A program made the translations under genes and the position numbers. The notes below the pieces were generated by a model. That model saw only the letters and a list, made by a program, of their open reading frames with translations. It was not told where the DNA came from and searched no databases. Shown one piece after another: positions 43,213-52,200 of a stretch of DNA of 64,000 nt (position 1 is the stretch's first letter; each line of letters begins with the position of its first letter). The DNA lies in assembly GCF_020905415.1 (NCBI RefSeq), contig NZ_JAJJMP010000001.1, positions 2,677,501-2,741,500 on the forward strand, written 5' to 3'. This DNA is from Myroides oncorhynchi (GTDB taxonomy: Bacteria > Bacteroidota > Bacteroidia > Flavobacteriales > Flavobacteriaceae).

Positions 43213-43653
43213 TTATCTTATTGCTATTAATTCTACAGCTGTTAAATCTTTATGGTTTATAACAGATATAAATACTTCTGTTTGTGTCAGCTTTTCTATT
43301 TTAAATAGAATAGTTTCTCCTGTCTCAGTTGACGTTAGTGTTAATGTGTTTTTATCTAAAAGATATGTTCCTTTATCCTTCTTTTCACTATATCTATCAT
43401 AAATATTGTACTTGCCATTGTTGAGATGTATTTCTACAGAAGAAACTTGATATGCGGTTTTACTAGCTTGACTTATAGCATTAGTAAAGCCATAAAATGT
43501 AGTTAACCATTTTTTATCTAAATTGTTTTGTGTAATTGTTACACTTTGCGATTCTTGGAGTAGGTTGTTCTCTTCTGAAGTAGAACAACTTTGAAGCATT
43601 GAAATCGTTAAAATCGATAACAAGGAAACGGAAAATACGATAAATTTCTTCAT
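43213..43653 (-). CDS. Small lipocalin-like lipoprotein
   Basis: A 146-residue lipoprotein whose signal peptide ends in the lipobox MLQSC with Cys23, followed by STSEENN. The body has short beta-strand patterns (LDKKWLTTFYGFTN, GKYNIYDRYSEKKDKGTYLL, LTLTSTETGETILFKI, VFISVINHKD) typical of small lipocalin-fold lipoproteins in Bacteroidota. No ligand can be assigned. Confidence 0.6.
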   Translation of the reverse strand: MKKFIVFSVSLLSILTISMLQSCSTSEENNLLQESQSVTITQNNLDKKWLTTFYGFTNAISQASKTAYQVSSVEIHLNNGKYNIYDRYSEKKDKGTYLLDKNTLTLTSTETGETILFKIEKLTQTEVFISVINHKDLTAVELIAIR

Positions 43654-43862
43654 AGTTTGTTAAATTTAGCATAATCAAATGTGGTGGTCTTGATTATTAA
43701 TTGTAATTAAAATTATGATAAAATTATAACAATAACAAATTATTTTTTAATAAAATGTAGTTTTAATGTAACGGTGTCTAATCTATATACCTAGTTTTAA
43801 TTTCTAATGCGCTAAATTTAAACCTATTGAAATGTCAAATTATGACGGTTAAAGATACAAAA

Positions 43863-43891
43863 AAAGGTTTTTAGAATTTCTAAAAACCTTT
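43863..43891 (-). terminator. Terminator of the 192-residue exported protein gene
   Basis: Perfect 14-bp stem AAAGGTTTTTAGAA / TTCTAAAAACCTTT, followed on the minus strand by T residues. Confidence 0.75.
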
Positions 43892-43932
43892 ATAAATAGT
43901 GATTATTATTAGTTGTTATATTCTCAATATAG

Positions 43933-44511
43933 CTACTCAATACATGGAATGTTGTCGATAAAGAATTGAGTTGGATTAGTTGTTACATCGACGATAGTAG
44001 ATTTTAATTCATTTTGTATAATAAACAGTTCATTCGATCCAGCAAATCTAATTTGTACCATCGATATAGGTGAGGATTTTAATAGTGCTAGGTGTTCTTT
44101 TTTAATGTAAAAATTAGCATCTAGTATTCTAATGTTTCTTTTTCCTTCACTATCATATGTAAAAGTATCACATTTATCTTCATCGATATAGTGAGCCGAT
44201 ACCGTAGTTCCGTTTACTAGTTTGATAGATACGATACTTTTTCTTGCAACACATGTAATCGGTATAAATTCTGAACTCTTTTGTAAGTATTGAATGTTTA
44301 GGAAGGGATGATCGTTACTCGTAATTAGAGAGAAAAACAAGGAGCTAGTAGTCGAAACTCTATCGAATTCATAGACCAATACATTATCAGTTTTTTTGAA
44401 ATGTATTGAATCCGTTTTTTCTTCATAGTCTATAGAGCAATTTTTTGTTTGTGCTTGACTTAACGTATTAAAGCCTAAAGCGAGTAGTAGTAAGAGTGTA
44501 GCTTTTTTCAT
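43933..44511 (-). CDS. Exported protein of unknown function
   Basis: A 192-residue protein with a clear signal peptide MKKATLLLLLALGFNTLSQA cut before Q21. Four cysteines are present in the mature part (NCSID, VTCVA, DKCDTF and PCIE), so disulfide bonds are likely. The rest is beta-rich with no family I recognise. It is a single gene with its own terminator. It may act in the periplasm or at the surface. Confidence 0.6.
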   Translation of the reverse strand: MKKATLLLLLALGFNTLSQAQTKNCSIDYEEKTDSIHFKKTDNVLVYEFDRVSTTSSLFFSLITSNDHPFLNIQYLQKSSEFIPITCVARKSIVSIKLVNGTTVSAHYIDEDKCDTFTYDSEGKRNIRILDANFYIKKEHLALLKSSPISMVQIRFAGSNELFIIQNELKSTIVDVTTNPTQFFIDNIPCIE

Positions 44512-45077
44512 TTGGTTAAATGGTTTTGAGGCAAATTATAATATTATTTTCAGAATTACAATATTTATAGCCTCAACGCGATTAAAAAATATTTTAAGCA
44601 AATGGAATAAAGGAGTTATGTTGAAATATACAAAATAAGAGTCATTATTCAAAAGTATATGGATTGTCATTCACTCGCATCTTCTTAGCTTTCTAAATTG
44701 AACAAAGAATTTTGACTTCATTACTTATGAGGAATAAAACAATGTTTAGCTAGCACTTCTTTTGGGGGCTCTAAGAGTTTCCTTGAGTATTCCTTGCCTG
44801 AAAGGTGGTTTTCTCTAAGAAAACTGCAAGAGAACCTCAAGAGACCTTCTAGAAGACACACGGCAAACTAATTTTGCTCTATGGATATTTGATGGGAATG
44901 AATCGGGGTGATGATTTGTTATTTTTATCTTTTACGGATAATGAGAGTCTGATTTTTTTTGAAATTTTTTAAGTAAAATTCTTCAAATCGTACTATCTAA
45001 TGATAAATTTTAGAAGAAATAAAAAAGCCAAATTACACTTTGGTATTTTGGCTTTGGTTAGTTTATATTTAACCAGG
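44512..45077. other. Gene-poor gap with a GC-richer block
   Basis: 566 bases without a full gene. 44750-44872 is richer in G and C than its surroundings and holds a hairpin GTTTTCT / AGAAAAC (44808-44824) and a direct repeat CAAGAGAACCT-CAAGAGACCT (44827-44847). One forward frame stays open there (SFLEYSLPERWFSLRK ... RPSRRHTAN, then stop) but lacks a start codon and a known family. It could be a gene remnant or a structured RNA. Confidence 0.4.
45024..45055 (-). terminator. Terminator of the THUMP-like methyltransferase gene
   Basis: Stem AAAGCCAAA / TTTGGCTTT, followed by T residues on the minus strand, just past the stop codon. Confidence 0.65.
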
Positions 45078-46256
45078 TTATAGTTTACTACAGAGGATGA
45101 TGATTCGCTCATCTTTTAGGTTTGTGGTAAAGAATAAATAGACTTCTCCACCATCTTTCATTTTCCATTTCTTTTTAATTTCTTCTACTTTTATAGGAAA
45201 GTTACGTGTGGTAACATTTGCTTTTAGATTAAGTAAGTATTCTTTACCCGTTTGTTTATTATATGGGAGTACTTGCTCTATTTTAAATCTCCTACCAGAG
45301 AAACCTACTAGGGTGTCACTGGTATAAAGATGACTGAGAGGATGTAGTTTAGCTAAGTTAAAATATTGACTAACTGCATCAAATTTGCCTGTTTTTAAGA
45401 TAGCTGCATTAGGCTCATATAGATAGGTTAGTGGTATACTGAACGTAGATATAGCTTCTTGCTCTAATACAGTAGAGAATACATGGGTATCTTCTTTGGT
45501 AATATTAATGGCTACTAATTCAATATTTTCTTTATATCCTTTTTCTAAGATCCATAGAAGCTCTTTGACTTCATTATTTAAAGCAACGATATGAATACTC
45601 TTAACATACTTTAATTCGCCTATACCAGCTTGTAAATCAAGCAAGGGAGAGGTCTTTATAAGTATGTTGCTACTTCTAGAGAAGAGTAAATCTAAATGCT
45701 CTGGGACATTGGGTAAACAATCGCTTAGAAAGAATACCTTTTCTTTAGCATCATTACGTCTATGTGGATCTACATATATATAATCCCAATCTTTATTGTT
45801 AGCGTTTAGGTAGGATAGGCTATCACCAGTGTAATATTCTATATTGTCTACTCCTAATGCTTGGTTATTTAGAGCTACTATTTTACTTAATCCCTCTTGC
45901 ATTTCGCAGTGTAAAACAGTTTTTATTTTTTGACTAAAATAGAAGGAGTCAATACCAAAACCGCCTGTTAAGTCTATTAACGTATTTCCTTGTATTAAGG
46001 ATGCTTTATATGCCGCACAAGGCTCAGAAGAAGTTTGCTCTATAGATAACTTTCGAGGAAATAAAATATTATTTGTCTTAAACCAAGTAGGTAGTTTTGT
46101 TTTAGACTTTTTTTTAGATTCCAACTGAATTAATAATTCACTCATTTCAATGCCTTCAAAAGGACTTTTTTTGAAAGCGAGTTTTGTTAAATCTTTATCT
46201 AAGTTATCTAGTATGTATTGTTGTACTTCTTCAGACAATAATAGTTCCGTTTTCAA
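45078..46256 (-). CDS. THUMP-like class I methyltransferase
   Basis: A 392-residue cytoplasmic protein. The Rossmann fold begins at about residue 88 with NTLIDLTGGFGIDSFYFSQK, then EMQEGLSKIVALNNQ, DSLSYL and the catalytic-type YVDPHRRNDAK. The N-terminal 85 residues are helical. The C-terminal 100 residues resemble the THUMP-like domain described for such proteins. It is probably an RNA-modifying enzyme, but its target is unknown. It overlaps the AI-2E permease gene by 4 bases, so the two are co-translated. Confidence 0.8.
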   Translation of the reverse strand: MKTELLLSEEVQQYILDNLDKDLTKLAFKKSPFEGIEMSELLIQLESKKKSKTKLPTWFKTNNILFPRKLSIEQTSSEPCAAYKASLIQGNTLIDLTGGFGIDSFYFSQKIKTVLHCEMQEGLSKIVALNNQALGVDNIEYYTGDSLSYLNANNKDWDYIYVDPHRRNDAKEKVFFLSDCLPNVPEHLDLLFSRSSNILIKTSPLLDLQAGIGELKYVKSIHIVALNNEVKELLWILEKGYKENIELVAINITKEDTHVFSTVLEQEAISTFSIPLTYLYEPNAAILKTGKFDAVSQYFNLAKLHPLSHLYTSDTLVGFSGRRFKIEQVLPYNKQTGKEYLLNLKANVTTRNFPIKVEEIKKKWKMKDGGEVYLFFTTNLKDERIIILCSKL

Positions 46257-47365
46257 TATAGTTTTTTTGTAAGTAGTTGCACAAATTGGTTATTAGGCAA
46301 AAACTCTTTGCCAATAACTTTTAAGCAAGTGTAAATAGGTATAGCCGCAATCATTCCAAATATTCCTCCAAACATTCCACTTGCTAGTATGACAATGAAT
46401 ATTTCTAATGGATGTGATTTAACACTATTGGAGAAAATAAGTGGTTGATTGAATACATTATCTATTAATTGTATAGCTAAGAATCCGATCATTACTGTTA
46501 TTGCTTTTGGTAGTGTCACTTCACTAAAGTTATCTCCTATAAAACTAAGCATTGTAAATAATACAGACAGCACATTCCCAATTAGGGGGCCGATGTAGGG
46601 AATAATATTCAAAATAGCCACTAAGAAAGCTATCATAAGACTTCCTTTGACTCCTACGACAGCAAGTAATATAAATGATAGTACAAATATAATGGTCATC
46701 TGTGCTACTAGTCCTAAAAAATAACGTGATAAAAGATTATTAATTTTATCAATGGATTTTAATACTTTGTTCTCGTGTTTTAAAGGGAATATTTTCTTAA
46801 ATTGATACTCTAACAATACTTGATCTTTTAGAAAGAAAAAAGTAATAAATAGAATAGCAAATACTCCCATACCAAACTCGCTAAGTAATCCTAATATTGT
46901 GTTGAATAAATTTGGTACGAAATCAAGTTTAATATGAGATTTAAAGTTGGCGTCTTCTAATATTTTGTCTAAACTAAATCCTTTGTTATCTAAGTAGAAA
47001 TCTATTTTTTGGATTAGTCCATTAAAGTCTTCTTGTAGATGTGATGTGTTTAGTACAGAAAGGTTTTGCGCTTGTGTTGTAAACAGTGGTACAAACATAA
47101 AGATAAAGCCTAGAAAAAAAGCTAAGAATATGGTAATCGTAATTGTTACAGATATCACTTTTGACAAGCGTAGTTTTCTCATTAAGAATTCCACTATGGG
47201 TTTTCCTATTAAAGCGAGTACAAAGGCAAAGCCCATGTATACAATAATTGAAGTGATTTTTAGAAGCATGGCTCCTAATATAGTTAGTGCAAACAAAATT
47301 AAAACTGCACGTACTATTCCCTTCGAAATCGTTTTAGCGTCTGTCATATTTTTACTTTTATTCAT
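46253..47365 (-). CDS. AI-2E family transporter (YdiK/PerM-like permease)
   Basis: An inner-membrane permease of the AI-2E/PerM family. The start at 47365 gives 370 residues beginning MNKSKNMTDAKT; a start at 47392 would add nine residues that overlap rsmE by 35 bases. Hydrophobic segments run throughout. LVAILNIIPYIGPLIGNVLS near 255 and the end GGIFGMIAAIPIYTCLKV are the family's conserved parts. Some family members export autoinducer-2, others move ions; the substrate here is unknown. Its stop overlaps the THUMP-like gene by 4 bases and its start overlaps rsmE by 8. Confidence 0.85.
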   Translation of the reverse strand: MNKSKNMTDAKTISKGIVRAVLILFALTILGAMLLKITSIIVYMGFAFVLALIGKPIVEFLMRKLRLSKVISVTITITIFLAFFLGFIFMFVPLFTTQAQNLSVLNTSHLQEDFNGLIQKIDFYLDNKGFSLDKILEDANFKSHIKLDFVPNLFNTILGLLSEFGMGVFAILFITFFFLKDQVLLEYQFKKIFPLKHENKVLKSIDKINNLLSRYFLGLVAQMTIIFVLSFILLAVVGVKGSLMIAFLVAILNIIPYIGPLIGNVLSVLFTMLSFIGDNFSEVTLPKAITVMIGFLAIQLIDNVFNQPLIFSNSVKSHPLEIFIVILASGMFGGIFGMIAAIPIYTCLKVIGKEFLPNNQFVQLLTKKLY

Positions 47366-48062
47366 TAGCAAATACAAAACTATGTACAGCAACTAGTGCA
47401 GCTGTCTCTGTTCTTAATCTAGTGTGTCCTAATGATACAGGGCGATAGCCTTTCTCTAGTGCTAAGTTTATTTCTGAGGTAGAGAAGTCTCCTTCTGGAC
47501 CTACTAAAAGTAAGTAATTTCTATGAGTGTCTATACAGTCTTTTAATAAGATTTTTTCTGTTTCTTCACAGTGAGCTATATATAATTCATCTTTGTGATC
47601 TTGATTTAAAAAATCTTTAAGACTAATTGGCTCATTGAGGATAGGTAAGTGGTATTGAAGAGATTGTTTCATAGCAGATTGTATGATTTTTTCAAAGCGT
47701 TCAGTTTTTACTATCTTTCTTTCAGAATGATCACAAATAATTGGAGTAATCTCGTGAATACCAATCTCTGTAGCTTTTTCTAAAAACCATTCATATCGCT
47801 CATTCATCTTAGTTGGTGCAACAGCTAGGTGCAAACGAAATGGTGTATATGCTTGATCTTCAGAGTTAATAATGTCTGTAACACATTTTCTATCAGAATC
47901 TAAAGTTATTTTAGTGGTAAAAAGAGTTCCTTTTCCATTGGTAACATGTAAAGTATCACCCATCTTGCGTCTAAGTACCTTAATAATGTGTTTACTTTCA
48001 TCTTTGTCAAAAGTGAAAGATGACTGTCCTTTTTCTATTTCAGGAGAATAAAATAATTGCAT
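47358..48062 (-). CDS. rsmE: 16S rRNA m3U1498 methyltransferase
   Basis: SPOUT-fold enzyme that methylates U1498 in 16S rRNA. It is 234 residues. The N-terminal PUA-like part opens MQLFYSPEIEKGQSSFTF with HIIKVLRRKMGDTL. The SPOUT knot carries LLLVGPEGDFSTSEI near residue 185 and VSLGHTRLRTETAAL near 210, which bind SAM. It lies 9 bases after tsaD and is in one minus-strand cluster with the permease and THUMP-like genes. Confidence 0.96.
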   Translation of the reverse strand: MQLFYSPEIEKGQSSFTFDKDESKHIIKVLRRKMGDTLHVTNGKGTLFTTKITLDSDRKCVTDIINSEDQAYTPFRLHLAVAPTKMNERYEWFLEKATEIGIHEITPIICDHSERKIVKTERFEKIIQSAMKQSLQYHLPILNEPISLKDFLNQDHKDELYIAHCEETEKILLKDCIDTHRNYLLLVGPEGDFSTSEINLALEKGYRPVSLGHTRLRTETAALVAVHSFVFANE

Positions 48063-48071
48063 AGCTAAGTT

Positions 48072-49094
48072 TTAAAATTCAATACGCGCTTTAGAAACTA
48101 CAGAAGAATCAGCAAAAAGTGATTCTTTAAATCGGTAATAGCCTACTATACCAATCATAGCAGCATTGTCAGTAGTATATTCAAATTTGGGTACAAAAGC
48201 TTTCCATTTGTATTTTGTCTCACCATCTTTTAGTGCTTGTCTAATACCAGAGTTCGCCGAAACACCACCGCCGATAACGATTTGTTTTATATTAGTTTCT
48301 TTAACTGCTAATTTTAATTTGTCGAGTAAGATTTGAATAATTGTGTATTGTATTGATGCACAGATATCTGCCTTATTCTCTTCTATAAAGTTAGGATTGA
48401 TAGCTACATTTCGTTGTATAAAATACAGAATCTGCGTTTTTAGTCCACTAAAACTAAAATTAAGCCCCTCTACTTTTGGTTTGGTAAAAGCAAATGCTTT
48501 AGGGTTGCCTTCTTTAGCGTATTTGTCGATTAAGGGACCACCTGGATAAGGAAAACCAAGTACTTTGGCTGACTTATCAAATGCTTCTCCAACAGCATCG
48601 TCTGTCGTTTCTCCTAAGATTTCTAAATCAAAAAAACTATTTACTTTGACGATTTGGGTATGCCCACCAGAAATAGTCATGGCTAAAAAAGGGAATTCTG
48701 GCTTGTCATAACCTTCCTCTTCTATAAAATGACACAAAATATGGGCATGCATATGATTAACAGCAACTAATGGAATACCTAAAGCGAGTGATAAGCTCTT
48801 AGCAAAAGATCCACCAACTAAAAGAGATCCCATTAGTCCAGGACCTTGTGTGAATGCTATGGCATTTAAATCTGCCTTAGTAATACCTGCTTTTTTAAGA
48901 GCGATATCTACCACAGGAACGATGTTTTGTTGATGAGCACGTGATGCGAGTTCAGGTACTACACCTCCATATTCTTCGTGTATTTCCTGTCTAGCTACGA
49001 TATTAGATAGTACTTTGTTGTCTGCTAGGATAGCTGCGGAAGTATCATCACACGAACTTTCTATCGCTAAAATATAGATGGGTTTTGAAGACAT
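48072..49094 (-). CDS. tsaD: tRNA N6-threonylcarbamoyladenosine synthase subunit TsaD
   Basis: Transfers the threonylcarbamoyl group to A37 of tRNAs that read ANN codons. It is 340 residues. The ASKHA fold opens LAIESSCDDTSAAIL. HMHAHI near residue 113 holds the iron-binding His pair, and GGVSANSGIR near 265 is the nucleotide loop. DNAAMIGIVGYYRF near 305 is also typical. It starts a cluster with rsmE and is divergent from tamB, with 180 bases between. Confidence 0.98.
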   Translation of the reverse strand: MSSKPIYILAIESSCDDTSAAILADNKVLSNIVARQEIHEEYGGVVPELASRAHQQNIVPVVDIALKKAGITKADLNAIAFTQGPGLMGSLLVGGSFAKSLSLALGIPLVAVNHMHAHILCHFIEEEGYDKPEFPFLAMTISGGHTQIVKVNSFFDLEILGETTDDAVGEAFDKSAKVLGFPYPGGPLIDKYAKEGNPKAFAFTKPKVEGLNFSFSGLKTQILYFIQRNVAINPNFIEENKADICASIQYTIIQILLDKLKLAVKETNIKQIVIGGGVSANSGIRQALKDGETKYKWKAFVPKFEYTTDNAAMIGIVGYYRFKESLFADSSVVSKARIEF

Positions 49095-49273
49095 TATTTT
49101 ATTCTATAATTAGATAATTTATTAGAGCTAAATCTACTCAACCCTATGGAAAATTACTTAAATTTGCTAGTTGTTACGTTTGTTTTGTAAACGTATGAGT
49201 AGATTTAGGCAAATTTAAAACATAAAACGTTATCAAAAAATTTAATAAAATACTTTTTCGCTTAGTTGTATGT

Positions 49274-52200
49274 GTGTTCGCATTGATTATTATCATTATG
49301 GGAGCATTGACTCTACCAGGGGTTCAGACATTCTTAGCTCAGAAAGCAGTAGAAAAAATCAACAATGAATTTGGTACGCAATTAGGTATTGAAAGATTAG
49401 GTGTTACTATTTTTGGACAAATTACATTAAATGAGGTTACTGCAAAGGATAACCACAACACTAATTTTATTGAAATAAAAGCCTTTACTACCAGTATTTT
49501 AGATTTTAATGAACTTATTAACGGACGTTTGTATTTTGGAAAAGCAGATGTAGATGGATTGTACCTTAGAATTCACAAATATAAAGGTGAAGAGTTAACC
49601 ACATTGGATCATTTTATTAATGCTTTTGATGATGGAAAAGAAGGACAAGGAAAGTTTAGATTAAAATCCTCTTCTGTGACTATTAAAGATACTCACCTTA
49701 TTATATCTGATGATGAAGCAGCGACTCCTGTTGCAATAGATTTTAGAGACATTAATGCACAGATAAAAGACTTTTTTATTAAAGGACCTAATATTTATGC
49801 TAATGTGATTAAGTCGAGCTTTAAAGATAATTGGGGGATGGGAGTTACTAATTTATCTGGTAATTTTGAACATACCAAGACAAGTATCACAATGGATAAG
49901 TTAGACCTTCAAACTACAAAATCTGCGATAGAGGGAGATTTGAAGTTTACTTATTCTTTAGGAGATATGAAGTATTTTACGGATAAAGTAAAATGGGATT
50001 TTAAGATTCGAAAAGGGGCACTAAATTCATCTGATTTAAATACTTTTACTGGGATATTCGCTCAGAATAAGATGGTTTATGTGACTGGACATATAGATGG
50101 AGTGATGAATGATTTTTATATGAAGAATGTAAATCTAGTTGATCCTAATATGTCTAATATTATAGGTTTGTTTCATTTTAAGAATGTTTTTGACCAAGAC
50201 AAACCTTTTTGGATGAATGCGGATGTTGATAGATTATATATCACACGTGATAATATCGTCGGATTAATGCCTGACTTGTTAGGAGCACTACTTCCTGTAG
50301 AGTTGTCTAGTCTTGGAACAGTAGATCTTAGTGGAAATATAGAAATGACTAAGCGTACCTTGAAGACTAATGTGGATGTTCTAACATCAATTGGCAAAGG
50401 AAGAGGGTTAATAGAAATAGAGAATTTAGACAACCCTAATTTAGCAGCTTATAAAGGTAATATTGTACTTGATAAATTTGATATTGGCGAACTTATTAAA
50501 GATAATAACTTTGGAGTATCTTCCTTAGATTTAGAAATAGATGGAGTCGGGTTTAACCAAAAATCATTAAATACGACTATAAAAGGAGATGTGTTTTCGT
50601 TTGTTTTTGCTAAGTATAAATATACGAATATCGCTGTAGATGGTCTGATGAAGATGCCATATTACCGAGGATTATTGCACAGTGAAGACCCTAATTTAAA
50701 GCTAGACTTTAACGGAGTAATAGATTTAAGTTCTAAGGTTAAGAATTATGACTTTGTTGCACAAATTGACTATGCGGATTTCTATGCTTTAAACTTAGTG
50801 AATGATACATTATCTAAGTTTAAAGGAGAGTTTGAGTTTAAAGCCACAGGGAATACGTTGGATGATTTAGCAGGGACATTCACTATGCGTAATACAGAGT
50901 ATGTTAATAGTAAAGATACCTATGTATTTACGAACTTTACATTAAATTCTATTTTTAATGAACAGCGAGAACGCCATATATCATTTAGCTCAGAGCAAGC
51001 AATAGATGGATATGTCAAAGGTAAATTCTTATTTAAAGATTTGCGTGCTTTATTTACAAATGCATTAGGTAGCTTGTATACTAATTATTCTCCTTATAAG
51101 ATAAAAGAAGATCAGTATTTAGACTTTGATATTACTGTACACAATAGATTGATAGAAGTTTTTTTACCTCAATTAACAGTCAGTGCATCCACTCATGTGG
51201 AAGGGAATATTGATAATGATAACAATGTTTTTAAACTAAATTTTTCGTCACCTAGTATTGGCATAGAGGATTTTAATTTCTATAATATTCTTTTAGATGT
51301 CAATAATTCTAATCCACTTTATAATGCTTATGTTTCTGTAGATAGTATGAAATCTAAGTTTTATAAAGTATCAGATTTTAACTTGTTAAATGTAACACAT
51401 AATGATACATTATTTGTTCGATCTGAATTTAAAGGAGGAGTAAGTGGTAGGGATAAGTTTAACTTAAACTTGTACCATACTATCAATGACGATAATTTAT
51501 CTGTTGTAGGATTTAAAAAATCAGATGTGTTTTTTAAAGATTTCTTGTGGAGTATAAATGAAAAGGATGATAAAAAGAATAATATCGTCTTTAATAAAAA
51601 ACTTGAAGATTTTACAATTAATGATTTGTCGCTATCTCATAATGGTCAAGAGGTTAATTTAAAAGGAGCTGTTAGAGATTCCACGTATAAGCATTTCGAT
51701 TTAGAATTTAAGCAAGTCGATTTGGCTAAGTTTACTCCTGACTTGAATAATCTAGATTTTGCAGGTAATATAGATGGAGAAGTTCATTTCTCCCAAATAA
51801 AAGATGTGTTTCAGCCTAATGTGAATATTGGTATTCAGGATTTGGCGATTAATAAGGTAAGATTAGGTAATCTTGCTCTTAATGTAGATGGTGATGAGCG
51901 TTTGAGAAAGTTTAATGTTAGATCAAACATTACAGATAATGATATAGAACGATTTTATCTAAATGGAGATTTAGATATCGTCAATAAGCAGATGCAGCTT
52001 AATTTGGAGTCAGGGTTTAAAGATTTTGAAGTTAAGCCAATAGAACCCTTATTAGCTTCTATCGTCTCTAATGTAAGAGGGACAATGTCTGGTAAAATAA
52101 ATATACAAGGTACAGCTAAGAAACCAGAAGTAAATGGAAGATTGCATTTGAATAAAGCAGGTATGAAATCTAAATTTACTGGTGTAGACTATAATTTTGA

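Noticed and set aside
43142..43402. A plus-strand gene across the lipocalin-like lipoprotein
   Set aside because: It overlaps a minus-strand gene with a clear lipobox and terminator, and has no family features.
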